From Bryopsis sp. KO-2023 (taxonomy: Eukaryota > Chlorophyta > Ulvophyceae > Bryopsidales > Bryopsidaceae), in the NCBI GenBank assembly GCA_030272585.1, contig BSYQ01000003.1, positions 1,426,001 through 1,490,000 of the forward strand: 64,000 nucleotides of DNA. Reading direction: 5' to 3'. The position numbers and the translations under genes are program-made. A model generated the notes under the pieces. That model was not told the origin of the DNA and did not search any database. It saw only the letters and a program-made list of their open reading frames with translations. This document shows, piece by piece, positions 20,462 to 37,215 of the stretch. How positions within the stretch are numbered: position 1 is the first letter of the stretch; the number at the start of each line of letters is the position of its first letter.

Positions 20462-23400
20462 ATGTCCCGAACTCCACCTCAGGAGCCCCGCGGGCGGCTC
20501 CCAGGCCCCACTGCCAGTTTGAGGCCTGGAGTAGTAGTGGACAACCGCCTGGTGTATGGGGGAAGGGTGATTGCGGAGTCCGAAGAGGAGTACGCCAGCC
20601 GACGCGCTGTAGTCATGAATCAAGGCGCTCGCAGCAATCAAGGTGTTCGAATTTCCGTTCCAACGGATTCCAGCCTGCCAATTCTGGGCGCGGGAGCTTT
20701 ATTTTTTTTGAAACGTGGAGGTGTCGTAGGTCCAGCGAAAGCGAATCAAATCGGAGCCACGGGGGCGGCGGGCGTGGACGGGGGGCCCCAGGTCAATTGC
20801 TTTGGCATTCTCCAGGGCAACGCGACTCCTCGCCAATTCGCCCCGCCGCATGCGGACCAATTTCTCAGATACTCAGGGCACGATCACGGAAGGCTGGTGT
20901 ATATGCCTGGAGATATCGAGAGACTGGATCGAAGGGGGCTCGTGCGGAGCATCGGAGAGAGGCCTGGATTTCATGCCCCGCTGGAAGCGCGGATGGCCCA
21001 CCAGGTGTGTTGAAAATTCTCAAAGTCGGATCTGTGGGGGCTGCAGCTCCACTCACATGTCTTATTCATTCCTTTGTGTTTTTTTTTCTAACAGGGACTG
21101 GATTCCATGATGCAACATGAGAGTCAGAGAGTGGCCCTGGATTATCACCTCAAACAGTCCCTTTCACCAGCCGTGCTCATGCCTCAAGCATTGAAGAATC
21201 AACAACGCAGAATGCATGGCACTCCAAACAGTCACGGTGTAGGAATCAATCCACAAAGTGCTCAAAAGATGGAAATGGATCGAAGGCGATGGGAACGGAG
21301 GGGTGTTGGAGATCTTGCCCCTGATGGCCGTCGGATCCACTTCCAGCAGGCTGACACCAGACTTGACAGGGGGGGTCATATGGCGCCTGTCCAGGGAGGA
21401 GGCGGCATTTCCTCCGGCATTGGAATGGGGGGTGGAGGAGCAGGGCTATGGAGTATGGCTCCTCCTGGGAACTCGGGGTTGCCAGCAGCCCTGCGGCTTC
21501 AAGAGAGGATGAGGGGGCTGCAGAAACAAGGGATGTTATTGCCAGGTGATGCTGTGCATGCCCCATGCAACCCAGCAGTGCTGCCTCACCCCATGGTGGA
21601 GTACGCCCATGAGCAAGCAAAGTCCATGGGCTCGTTTACAGCTCTCTTGAATGAGGTGGAAGATGGGCATAAGGCTGTCAGTGGTTTGAGCACTGCTGAT
21701 CCAGAATCGAGGTCGCATGGACCTGCAGTCAGTGTCAACAGTTCGATCGGAGAGAGTAGCGCCAAGATCCCAGCCTCGATTGCACACCATCCAAACCTGC
21801 TCGATGGATATCGAGCTGTCAATCTGCCCATTTCCATTCCTTTCCCGAGCCGAGCCCACATTCCAGCCTCTCCCGAGTTTTCCAAAAGGGGCAGTCACCA
21901 GTCCCTCCCTCCACCGCAATTGAGGCCTCATGAGCTGCACGCTTTGCAGTTTCAGCATGGCAATTACCGGACACCTAATCCAGGCATGATCAGAAGAAAC
22001 ACTGGGCCAATGAATGTGCGAATGGGTGCACTTCATGCAGCTGCTGGTGTCTGGCCGATGAAAATCCCACCTGCTCACAAGCCAAAAATCGAGGATGCAT
22101 TGCGAGTAGCCACACAGAGGAGAGGTGTTTCTGACCTAGCACCTATGCGGGGACAAAAACCTGAAGAGGAGAAAATTGATCTTACGGAGTTCCCCCGAGA
22201 GGCGCACCATGAAGCTCTGGAAAATGATGACATGCTCAGATCACCGTTCGGTCAGACACTGGGAACGGAAGACTTATTTGGGGATGGATTTGGGCTGGGC
22301 GATATGCGTCCAAGCCATGATTTCCATAGCCCTGGGATGACCAGTGGGGAGGAGGGGGAGAAGAGCCGAGAAAAAGCGTTCAAAACGAATGGCAATCTGG
22401 AGGAAGACGTCCCCTCCAGCCTGCAGGATGTTTGCGATGGATTTGCTGAAGTGGTTTCCAAGTCGATGCCAGTTCCGCTGAGTTCTGGGATGCAGTTTGT
22501 CGATCAATGGAAAGAGAAATTCCCTGGAGTGGGGGATCTGCCCGCCCCGCTGAAAACGAACGATGGGTTGTGGGATATGGAGGAGGAGAGTCCGTTGGGT
22601 TTGACGCTGGAAGAGCTCCAGGAGGTTTCGGAAATCGAGGCTCATCAGCAAGACACTGAAGGGGAAGGGGAGGAGAAAATTCTTGAAGATGAGGAGGAGG
22701 AGGAGGAGGTAGAGGAAGGAGTGGAAGAAAATGGGGAAGAGGAGGATGACCAAGCTACGAACCATGTAAATTGTGAAACGAAAGGAGTCTCAAGGGGCTA
22801 GTTGTTTATTTTGATGCGATGTGTGGTTGAATACATAAGCTACATTTGCATCATAACAGGGCATTGGCCGACTCAACAATAGACTCAACTTTTTTACGAT
22901 GCAAAAACTGCTGATATGCCTTGTTCATATTTCCGGATGGGATTATTGCATGAGAGAAATAATCCTTGATCTGATGTTTTTTTTGAGTTGGAAATAGATT
23001 GAAGATATCGAGATGGGGCCGGAAGAACCGGAGGAGGAAGCGGAAAGCGAAGGAGATGATGAGGAATCTGAGGTCACCACTGAAACAGAGGAGGATGAAG
23101 CCATTGCTTTGAATCAAGCACCCCAAGGGAGGGTCGGGATGAAGTGCCCAAGAGTTTTCAACCCAGGAAGCCTCCCTCCGCAACCAGAAACGAAGCGGTA
23201 TTGACATACCATTTACTTTTGAAGTAAATGTGTTGCATTGAGGATAGAAGCCTCCTGAAATATTTTCACTGTGCAGTTGATATGGAAAGCAACAGATGTG
23301 CTGCATGCACTCTATTTCCTTTTGATGAGAAACGAACTGTAGTTAACTGACATCCAGCTAGACGTCCAGCTAGATGGATGGCCAAAATGATGATCTAAGG

Positions 23401-26342
23401 CTTACTTTTCAGGATATTCCCACCCTGGATCGCAAAGATCCAGATCAGATCGAGTATGGAGATATGCTTGAGGTCATGAGCTCAATTTTCAAGTTTTCTT
23501 TGCTTCTGTGGCTTTCGACAGGGCTGTTGGCAGGCCTCCACGTCACAAAATTGACCCAGTGATGAAGCAACCGCTAATTTCGAATGCTCAAAGTGCTCCT
23601 GCAAAGCCTCCCAAGAACTCAACATCGGAAGCTGGAAAGACCGCGACATCCGAAATGAGCGATTTGTTTGCTAGTGCGGGGATTGGGTTTGACGAGGATG
23701 AATCCGACCTCGTCCCAAAAAGTCTGCCCAGATTCCCCAAAAGGATGGCTGTCAAACAGAAAGATGTTCTTGAGGTACGGCTGGGCGAAAAAACAACTTT
23801 CAGTGGCAAAAACAATTCGTATTGTTGTGGCTGGGGATGTTATGATTTCAGGGGTAAAAAGAAGCTGGATGGTGGATGGGGACTGAAAAGCTTGATAAGC
23901 AAATGCTTTATTTGCGTGTTTTGTTTTCGGAACAGAAAACCAACGATTGATGGATTTCTGATCTCGATGAAACGAAGGGTTTATATCCAAACAAGTTTCC
24001 TGCATGGATTCAGCCACTTTTTGAGAATGCACAACAATGAAAGCCAAATGAGCGATACATTCAACCGAGCTGGGATTTTGCTTTTTTTTTTCCAGTTAGC
24101 CTTTTGCATGATGGGGAAACCCACATCAACGGTGCACGAAATCCAAGAGGCCTGCAAATGGTGGCTGCAGCAATCCAAAACAGAAGCTCTTGCAGCCAGC
24201 AGGGCAAACGTCTTGAAGAACTGGTCCGGACTGAAAATGGCATCCAGCTTCTCCGATGGAGAGAGAGGCGTCCGGGCCATTCTGAATTCTATGGCGAAAG
24301 ATGGTCGATTTGTTGAATGTGGGGTGGATTCCGATGGACAAGAAGTCTGGGCATGCAGGCGCTTTGGTAAAACTGTGGATGAAAGGCCCTCGGATTCTGA
24401 TGAGAAAACAATGTTTTGGCTGGGGGAAGCTGAGGATTACAATGTTGAGGTTGAAGGTGAGAATGCCCTCATGCTGTGAAAAGCATTAAAGCATCGATTT
24501 TTTTTATTTTTTTTTGGGGGGGGGTCGCAGGGTATATTGTTGCCAATGGTGATTTCGAATGGGGGAGTTAATTCAAGGACGGGTGAATGGGCTTTTTCGT
24601 TTCAACTGTCTATTAGGCAGTGCGCGATGACTTAGGCAGAATTTTGTTGAAGTTTTTGTTAGGATCTTACACATCTGGCCTGATTCAATGCCCTTCTCTC
24701 TTGAAATGGCATGCTTTTCCAAATTTCTTTGCTTTTCGCTTTGAATTCCTTTTGGAAGCTTCTTTTTGAAAGATCTACCGCAATTGGCTGTTATCACCAC
24801 AACATAGCTTTGTTTGTTCACTTCTTTTTTTGTTAATGGAAGAGGAGAGCATTCCTGATATTGTGGAGAGGGAGGAAATCGCCTATCAAAGAGCAGCAAA
24901 AGACGAATGGATTCGCAGAAGAAAATTAATGGACATCCAGGAAAGATTGAAGCTCAGGCAGCCAACCAACACAGAAAACGGTACAGCCGACAGCCCCAGA
25001 ATTAACTCCCTCCCCCCCAAAAAAAAAGAAAAGAAATCCTTCTCTTATCCTACCAACACCACATGTATTGCTGGAGGTCTAAAGTTGCCCGTCCTTCCTC
25101 TTGGTGCACAGAAAACCAGCATCATCTGATAAGGAGCGTCTCACCCTTGCAAAAATTCTGCGCCCATCCCACCGTGCTGTCCGAGGTCGGGGCTTCCATT
25201 CCGAGAATCAACAAACGGAAGGCTTCTTGGATGATGCTGCCTACGGATGCTATCAGCAAGAAACTGTGGAAACCCGCCAAACGCAAAAGCCGGAGCCTGG
25301 TGGATGTATACACACACGGACCGAGAAACACCATCTCTGGAGATGACTCATCGATGTCCCCACTCTCGGATTCGGTGTGTTGGGTTTCCGAGAAAGCAAA
25401 AAAAAGTCCAGGCTACGAGGGAGTCGAGGACTCTGATAAGAAGCAAGCCAGGAAAAGTGGGATGGGGTATGGAGAATGGGTGGGTCGATGCCAGGAGTCG
25501 TACCTGGCTGGCGTTGATATCGGTGGGATTCTGTCTGCCAAGGTTTTCAGAGAGCAACTGAGTGAGGTGTGTGGATTGTAAAAATGAAGTATTGGAGAAT
25601 GTTGGAGAATTCAGGAAAGCTCTTAAGAAAGCCACTGCAATTTTTTTGATGCAAGGTGGTGGTGGTGGTGGATTGACATGCTAAGTTAGCACACCATTGT
25701 TTGGAATATTTGTTTTGTTTTATTTTAAAATGTAATGACAATAACTACTCGTGTTTGTTCTCCAGGAAGAGAAGGCCGGGCTTTTGAAACTGGCTCCAGA
25801 ATGCGACCACGAGATGCTCCGCTCCAGTGATAAGAATGATCTGTTCAAATCCCCACAGCTGCAAGAAGCCATGGCTAGATATCGAGCTCTGCTTGATGGG
25901 GGCTTACTGGAGCCAGAATCAAATTCAAAGTAAGCTTGTAAAGGAGTACCAGCGGTACCCAATTTGCAGTGCTTGTTGTTATGTGGCAAGGGGTTAATGA
26001 TTAAGGTTAATTGACACTGAAGCCTACTCGCCATTTGTAACACACACCGCTGTATTTTCAGACGCTAGTGGATGTCCAGAGTGAGCCTGCACTCCGGCTA
26101 TGGTCCATACCTTGATGGATCCATTCCACATAAAAATATATATATATATTGTACTGATACATCCATGTGTGCACAGATGGTTTCCCTCCACAGGAAGGGG
26201 TGCCGAGGCTCGCCTAGCAAGGGAAGATGCCATTCGGGGCGAGTTGGGTTTCAGGTTTGGTAAGAAGGCAGCGGATGATTTTCTTCAACACAACGCGACG
26301 TTGCCCGACATCCTTCTAGGCCTCCATGAATCGAGGGAGTGA
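20462..26342 (+). CDS. Unknown ten-exon protein, about 1336 aa, disordered N-half, acidic centre
   Basis: Exons: 20462-21004, 21095-22765, 22998-23197, 23413-23472, 23522-23774, 24096-24456, 24843-24980, 25112-25566, 25766-25929, 26177-26342. All junction phases agree and the sum is 4011 nt including stop. Residues 1-700 are rich in Gly, Pro, Met, His and Arg and look disordered. Long Glu/Asp runs follow (about residues 700-790). The later part is more structured: an exon at 24096-24456 with Trp- and Lys-rich helices resembling a small winged-helix or helical bundle, then charged helices. There is no signal peptide or membrane helix. The 60-nt exon reads more naturally in the frame not supported by phase, so that exon's borders are the weakest part. 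A nuclear or scaffolding role would fit the composition, but no family is recognised. Confidence 0.75.
24507..24524. repeat. Composite T9-G9 tract
   Basis: A T-run followed directly by nine G lies inside the intron 24457-24842 of the 1336-aa gene. A C7-A9 tract of the complementary form lies in the next intron at 25012-25027. Confidence 0.9.
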
Positions 26343-26740
26343 GAAAATTTTAAAAAGCTAAAGTAGGCCAGTGGGGTCTGCTTGCTCAATTTTACCACAT
26401 TTTGACTGGCAGGGTGTTAAATCGGGGAGGCTGCTTTTGTTTTTTTGGCTTTGGTAAACTTGTGCTTTTTTATGAGGGTTTTTGCGGGAGTGGGGTATGA
26501 TGAGGAGATAAATGAAACAGAGAGCAACCACCACCAGAGGATGGTGTTTTCGGGCATTGTACTATTAAGAAATTTTGATAGGTTTTTTATGACTGTACAA
26601 GAGTGGGTGGGGAATATGTGAGTTGGAGAAGAAACTGAACCTTTGGTTGAATTGAGGAATCAATTGTTGCAATATATTATTATGTAAGGCTTTTCAAAAT
26701 CCTGCTCGTGGTGAGCATTTCTCCCAAGAAACTTTTAAGC
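26343..26740. other. Intergenic stretch between convergent genes
   Basis: The plus-strand gene ends at 26342 and the minus-strand gene ends near 26741. The roughly 400 bases between the stops are T/G-rich with no open frame of note and should contain both 3' UTRs. Confidence 0.6.
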
Positions 26741-29700
26741 TTACACAGATGGCTCTATTGCGAAAAATTCCCGTCGCACTAACATTACAAATCGATAAGT
26801 ATGTCCTCTTGTCCTCTTGAACTACTTGGAACGGCATGTTAAGAGAGTCAGCGTGAGTTTCATTCTTACCATGGCCTCTCCAGAAAACCTGTAGCAGAAC
26901 AGAGCATAGAATTGTCGTAAGGTTCCACCAGTTTTTTAATCAGTTGCTGGAATCAATTGCTGGAATCAATTGATTATTAGTTCAATTTTTTCATAGAGCT
27001 GAAACTTACTTTCGACATTCCTTCAACCTGACCAATATGGACGACAGAGAGTCCTTGATTTTTCCCTGCAAAGAAGAATGCTCAACAATCAGTTTACCCT
27101 CTACTATCCATTACAAGAATTGAAGGGGGGGGCATGCATGAAAAGAAAGAGACCCACTGATGCTTCAAAATGCAAACACCCAAAGCCAACCACAGGCTTT
27201 GGGATTGAGACAAAGGCCATGTGAAAACCTTGGATGGGGCCAATCATGCCAATTCCCTGCTCGTCATTTGCTTACCAGCGACAGCCTAAATTCTGGCAAG
27301 GACAATGCAGCCCTTGCAGCAGCCGTGATGCACAACGTAATTCCATCTGGCCCCAAAATGTCCACAGAACATGCCCATCTAAATATAGATTCGTTGTCGA
27401 AAAAGGTGATCAACTCCAGGGGATCCAGTTTGAAAGGTCCACACATTTGACAGGGCTGCAGGCGAATCTGGTACATTTCCTCCAAAAAGGGGCTTGCGTT
27501 GCCTTTCACATGCGAAGCCGTGGACAAGATCTGCGCAAAGCAACAGCATTGAGCGAGAAAACAAAATTTTTATGAAAGCTGCAGGAAAAAACCCAGCTCC
27601 TGCACATCCACAACCACCACATTTCCCTGATATGCTCGTTGAAGCACATTTTCGGAAATTAGAATACCCATCCTATGCCAAAATCAACACCACAAATTAC
27701 GAAAACCCAATTTTAAGGAAAAAAAATACCATTATGCCATTGTTTGTTTGCACAAAAGAATCTGAGTCCACCGGTTAATTGACTTTTATCTTTCGTCTCT
27801 TCTTATTAGTTGCTGAGCAACACTCACCGCAGTGATCAAGCGAACTGAATCCTTTCCGGGCAATGTTGCTAGGACAGCAGCTTTGTTTTTGAAATTGTGC
27901 TTGAATTCCACAGGGGACAGTCTTTGAAACGTTGCAGCCATCTGCACGCATCGAAAAAAAAAAGAAAGAAAATGCTTTGAAATTAACTCCATCGGACTAA
28001 TTAGATGCATGTTTCGATAAGCACATGTTCACAAACAAAATAATAAAAATAATAATAATGTTGGAGAGAACGACCTGCTTCGGTTCGATTTCGGTTGAAA
28101 ATGTTTGCTTTGACTGCATTTAGTGTGGAAACGGCAGCCCGGCCAAAAAAACAAGGTTTGGATCAATATCACCTATCTGCAAGCTTTGAATCTTGCTGAA
28201 ATGTCTGCCATACATACGAAAGAATGGCAGTCCAAGGGAGGATTTGTTTTTTCGAGTGAATGCATGTGGAGATTGAACCTACAATTGCTTTATCCATTTC
28301 GTTCCTATGATTTTCTGCATGCAAGCATCGCAACCCGGGGTCGTTTGCCAAAAACCACCCTTCTTCCTCTGAAGTCCCTGCAAGCATCGACAGAAAAACT
28401 CCACTCCGTCTGTGAAAAAGGAAAAAACTTTCAAAAATCACGAGAAAAAGATAATCTGAATGGGTTATGTCACACAAGCATGTTACGAGCAAGGGCAACC
28501 CCCCAAAAAAGAAACCGAGACATTGAAAAATCATCGAAAGCTTTTCTCCTTGTGAAATGCTGAAATAAAATTTCCTCGTTGCATAAAACTAGAAGTCAAG
28601 ACTGCTGAACGAGACGTGGGTTAGAACCCTTGTGCATGCTCATCCAAAAATCGAAAACAAAAAATCAAAAATCGATCAGCAATTAAGGGGCACCACCCAA
28701 CCAGCAGCAATTATTTTGGAGGTTAGGTTGCAGAATGCAACCCCAGACAAAAGAAAAAACACAACACAACACCAAACCCTCCACGCCCCCTTTCACCACC
28801 AAGCTAGCTTTTTCGAGTTTCTTGAGTTCAAGGGCAAGGCAAAAATTGAGCCAGAATATGGTTTTCCCCACCGAACATATCCAGCAGCATTTCCATGAAT
28901 CGTTTTATGTCGCCTGCAACTTCTTGAGGCAAGACCAGGCCTTGAGCATCGCTGTTTTCCCCTTTCAACTTTTCACTCTTGTGGTCGTTCAAGTTTCCAT
29001 ATCCAGCTGCAACTCCGAGCGTCAAGTATTTGATGAACTCCCCTTTGTGGCCAGTCCATGGGTTTTCCTGTTTTAGACAATAAAATTAAATTAATAAACA
29101 CAATTTTAAAAAATAATGAATAAATACAAATGGATAAAAAATCAAAAAGACAATAAAAATAAATAGAATAAAAAATGAAAAAAATGAAAAAAAAAAAATA
29201 TTATTTTCTGACGTTACTTTACCTCCATCAATCGCCACAGCATGCTGCCTCTCACAAGGAGGGCCATTTCCCCGGATTGCGTATCCATCCTCCTGGCTCG
29301 CACCACCTCCAGTCGAGGCTTCAAATCCTTCTCCAGCAAATCCACCAGGCTTTTGAACGCCAGCGCATAGCCCAGACCGTTGTTTCCATCCCCAGTTTTC
29401 AAAAGCTCCACCACTTTTTTCAACCAGAAAAACACCAGACGGAATCCAGTCACATCCACGATTTCGCCCCGTCTGGTTCTCTCTCCATGGAATGGTTCCC
29501 TGGCAAAAGCATCAGGGGTTGTTGACCATTTCACAATCAAAAATCCCACAGTTTTCTGTTTTTTTTCCCCAAAAAAACTCAAACGGTGCCCTTGACAGAC
29601 ATGGAAGAGCAGTGAATCATGCATGGATGAGTAATGTTTTTCATCATAAATACCCGACGGCCATCATTGGGTTCCAAAACAGCTCCCCCTCCTTCTGGAC

Positions 29701-31503
29701 TGTTGTGAATAGGACCTTCTCTTTCTCACAAAACCGGATCGGCGGAAAATCCGTCAAAAATTCGGAGTAAACGCTGCACACAAAAGATTATGTCAAAATT
29801 CTGTACCACAAACAACCCCCCCCTCCTCCCCAAAATTTCAAATCAACCATCAGATACCCTCGAGCTCTGACCAAAAACAAAGATTCGAAAAGAAAAAAAC
29901 AAGAACCTAACCTATTCCATGCCTCTATCAATCAAGGTTGTTTTTTTTAGAAAAAAAGGAATTGGGGGGGGGGGGGGTTGTTGAACGGGAATTGAACGAA
30001 AGCCCACAATGGTTTAGAATTGACCATGCTTACTTGGCAGCTGTGAGGGCCAGGTCCGAGGAGAAATGTGAGGAGTGATTCACCATGACATGAAACAGAT
30101 TGGCTTGGAATTCCCTATATATATATTCAAAACAAACACCGAACCAACAAAAGATCAGAACAGCTAAAAACCTGATCAAAAAACCTGATTGAAAGCACAA
30201 AACACATTTCCACAAGCAAATCGTGAAAAAAACAAAGAACCTGTATTTTTGTTAATTTTTCTGTGTAGAAAATTTTGATACAGCAAAAATCAAAATAAAA
30301 CGAGATGCTAAGGAGTGTGAATGTTTGTGGGGGTGTGGGGGTGTGGGGGTGTTGTCTCAGAATTACAGTTTTGAAAAAAGCAAAGTAGTGAAATGGTGAA
30401 GCAAGTGACAAACCTCGGGGGCGGAATTCCTGCCCTCAAATTCTGCAGGAAAGAATCCACGAAATCCACCGCTGCATGAATAACAACGAAGCCCAAATAA
30501 ACATTGCTAGACTTGCAGATAATTGCAACACACGTCATCTGAATAAAAATCACTTCTTTATCGCCGCCCCCCCCCCCCCCCCCCAAAAAAAAAAAAACGA
30601 TAAAATTCGTCAAAACAAGTAGAAGGCTTTGCTTTCTCCATCTGGCAAAAACCACTGCAAATTCTTTAAGAAATTGAGAAGAAAAAAAAATCATATCATT
30701 GATTGTGCAAAATATTAAAAATTGGAAAAAAAGATAGCATGACTGTTGCATATCTCAAACTATTTTTAAATATTCTCTTCTTTTTTTTCTCTTTTTTCCT
30801 TTCTTTTTTCAATTAAATTAATATTCTTTTTTCTGCACAGCGTGTTTTTTTGTTGTTTTTGGCACCTGACTGTTCCCATGAATTATCATCTCCATGGGTT
30901 TGTTTGGCGCATTGTTTTAGGTACGATTTGAACCTAGTCTGCAGAGCGCTTCTGGCTGCCAAATCCAAAGGCTTCCCTGGGTGCACCTCTTCCACCAACG
31001 CCCCAGCTGCCAGACTCCGCCTTCTCGAAGCCCTTGTTGTGGTTTCCCCCACAGTCTGTTAATCCAGAAAATAATTTAAAAAATAACCTGAAAATGAAAA
31101 TGAACCTGAAAACAGTTTGGGCTGGCGTTATACTTCAGGAGCCAACCAAACCAAAAAGAATGAGGAAAAAAAAGCACGGAAAGAAAAAAGTGATTGGGGA
31201 AAGGGACGCAAGTGTGAAGAAAATAACACGCAAGGCCGAAAGATTGTTTTTTGTAGATGCTCTAAAAGATTTCGTTCGGTTTGTTTTGCCTGTGGATGAT
31301 GGGAAAGGGGGGTGCTTGAGTTGGGTGGAACGCAGCAAAATCGTTAGCAGTTGTCTCGCACCGGTTGCCTTCGCTTCGACCCACGTGGTCGCATCCCGCT
31401 GTTTCTCGAGCGACTTGCTGGGGAAAAACAGAAAGTGAGGGACCCTCGTTCTTGCTTCCACCTCCTTGCCGTCTGCAAGAAAAAAATGGATTGCCAGCAA
31501 CAT
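26741..31503 (-). CDS. Unknown multi-exon, mostly helical protein
   Basis: Supported blocks, 5' to 3': 31503 to about 31240 (tentative first exon), 31055-30925, about 30530-30412, about 30117-30035, about 29771-29655, about 29502-29217, about 29069-28877, about 28385-28128, about 27940-27830, about 27530-27274, about 27068-27012, about 26922-26904, and a short last exon ending at 26741. Phases agree through the central run (30.4-28.1 kb) and again at the 3' end. Two junctions (after 30925 and after 28128) disagree, so an exon may be missing or a border is wrong. The product is soluble and rich in amphipathic helices, with no signal peptide, membrane segment or catalytic motif. It resembles a helical-repeat scaffold, but no family could be named. 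Confidence 0.55.
30567..30597. repeat. Composite C18-A13 tract
   Basis: This is one of the longest composite tracts: eighteen C followed directly by thirteen A, in an intron of the 26.7-31.5 kb minus-strand gene. In the transcript it reads T-run then G-run. Confidence 0.9.
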
Positions 31504-32805
31504 GGCGGTTTCACGTCAGACCGGCAGCACTCCAGCACCAAATCCTGAGAAAATGCCGATGTGGGGGAATGTCTGAAAATGTTCCAGGGCTATTCTTCCC
31601 CCTCAAGCATGTTTGTCGAGTTGAAAAAGAGGCAAAAAAGAGGTTTTTCCCTCTTTTATTTTGTTTTTGAATTGCCACCCTTTTGTCTCATCTTTCACTG
31701 GCAGGTTTTTTTATCGAGCGGGGTGCACTTGGCCTTATCCATCCCCACAGCATTTTGAAGTTATTTTGCCAGGGGTTCCCTGTTTGCAGCAATTTGGGAA
31801 AGATATTCAGAAGCTGGGACTGATGCATTTCATCCCCCCCAAATGATGATATGATCGAAAAAAACAGTAATATATAAAAAAAAATAGACTGACGAATGCC
31901 CTTACAATCCCTCATTAATTACCAACGCTCAATTCAAAGAAATAAAAAATGTCACCAGAATAACACAACCGAAAAGCAGCACCAATCCTCTTTCCAGCCT
32001 TGTTTCAGAAGGGGTGCACACACACGCACCAAACAAATATATTATATATATGTGGATTGTTTTTTGTTTGTTTGTTTGTTTTCCTTTTGTTTTTTTTCGA
32101 AACCAAACTACTTCCTTTCCATAAACAGCTGCAAAGAAACGCCAGCCTTCAGAAAAATATAAAAGGAAAAAAAATCAAAAAAAAACAAAAACGCACGACC
32201 CAACTCAGGCAAATAACTTGTCCATTTCTGAATGATCTTAAAGCTCTTTTTTTTTCCGCAGTCCTTTTCTTTTTTTTTCAAATACTCCTTTTTTTTCTTC
32301 TGTGTGCACTCCCCATCCAGTTAAAAACCGAGTCTCATAAAAAAACCATGCTGCATTTTTTTCTTCCAAAGCCCAAAATCTCAAATAGAAATCGTCCAGT
32401 AATAAAGCTATGAATTGAATCATCGAAGTCGAATAACAATAAATCGGTGGCCTTTGATCATACCACCAGGTTTTACGGAGGTTTTTCTTCTTTTCTTTTT
32501 TTTTGCCCATGCCCCCGTTCAAACCACCCTCCATGAACAGAGCAAAAAACAACCCCCCCATGTCAATCTTTTGCTCCATTTCCTGGCATGCATACAGCAT
32601 TCCTTCGGAAAGCCATTTTTTGCCCCCACACCAACAAAACAGAGTCATCATCAATCCCAAAAAACAGCTCATTCAACCAAAACAGTCTCATGGCAAAAAA
32701 TGAACGCACGAAAAAATCACACAGTTGAGCGGACAGCATTTTTGCTGACCCACCCCCACCCCCCCACAAAACCACACACACACACATACACGCTTTTCCC
32801 CCGTT
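31504..32805. other. Gene-free stretch between two minus-strand genes
   Basis: The stretch is AT-rich with TTTG repeats near 32060-32080 and many short A/T runs. It should contain the 3' UTR of NTRC (stop at 32806) and the promoter of the gene starting near 31503. No other coding block was seen. Confidence 0.55.
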
Positions 32806-36400
<3,595 letters not shown>

Positions 36401-36794
36401 GCTCGTCGAGGGGGGGAAACTCACGATCAAAACGTGGAAAACGCGATGTCACGCAACAGAGGGAACGAGGACAAGCGGTGGGAACGAGACTTCTTGATTT
36501 TTCTACAACATCGAAAGGATAATTGGCTGGGCTTCTGGGCATGTAATATTGATTGGTGGGTTGATTGAAAGGAAAATTGAGTCTGACCAACTCTTTTTCG
36601 CCGTTTCGTTTTTTGGGGGAGGCTTGTCGAAAGCGCCACCACCGCAGCACCGTTCAACAGAGGAACACTTTTACAGTGCGCGGTTGTTTCTTAATGGGAG
36701 GGGAACGTGAGTGGGGCTTACCCGACCACGAGTAAAGCTGACCCGACGCAAAGGGGTAGAAGGAACACATTGATTCTCAAACGAAGAATCATAC
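36401..36794. other. Upstream region of NTRC
   Basis: This should hold the NTRC promoter and 5' UTR and the spacer to the pseudogene. The frame is open for about ten codons upstream of the chosen ATG at 36400 but lacks an ATG. No coding block was recognised. Confidence 0.55.
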
Positions 36795-37215
36795 AAGAGT
36801 GGTCAACATATTTGTGAGCACTGTACATCTAAAACCAATCGCAAATGGGAGCCCTGGGCTCTCAAAAGTAGAACTTGAAGATTGGTGCATGCAGGCGCAG
36901 CGAAGTGGATCGCAGAAATGCCGTGCTTAGCAGTGGCCGCACTCTTTGACCTTTTCGCAGTTCCTGACGTGCACCGTCTCGCACTTGTTCTCCTAGATGG
37001 TTTTGTACTCCTTCTTGTGGACGGTAGTGCACTTTCGCTGGTAGTCGACGAAGCAGTTGTAATTTTGGATCTGCTCGCATTTATCGACAGGCTTGCACAC
37101 TTGCTGGTAGCTACCATCTATAGATGGTGTCGCACTTCTCTACGTGCTCGCTTTTGCACTGTGACTCGTAAACAAGAAACTCACAGCACTTTTCTAACTT
37201 TTTAAAGGGACTTTC
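36795..37215 (-). pseudogene. Broken inverted copy of the 3' part of the octad-repeat gene
   Basis: Read on the minus strand, this matches the last exon of the gene at 18702-19604 plus about 130 bases of its 3' UTR, including the shared GAGCCCTGGGCTCTC-type hairpin word and a final CACAAATATGT word. The copy retains the C-x7 pattern and ends in KECGHC. It carries a deletion/insertion near 37120 that leaves a TAG after a GACACCATCTAT segment, a second in-frame TAG near 36992, and at least one Cys-to-Tyr change. Its 5' end falls inside exon 3, so neither signal peptide nor introns are present. No poly(A) tract is found at its 3' edge, which argues for DNA-level duplication with inversion rather than retroposition. 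Confidence 0.9.

Noticed and set aside
30567-30597. Telomere-like C/A tract
   Set aside because: It is a single C-run plus A-run, not repeated short units, and lies in an intron.
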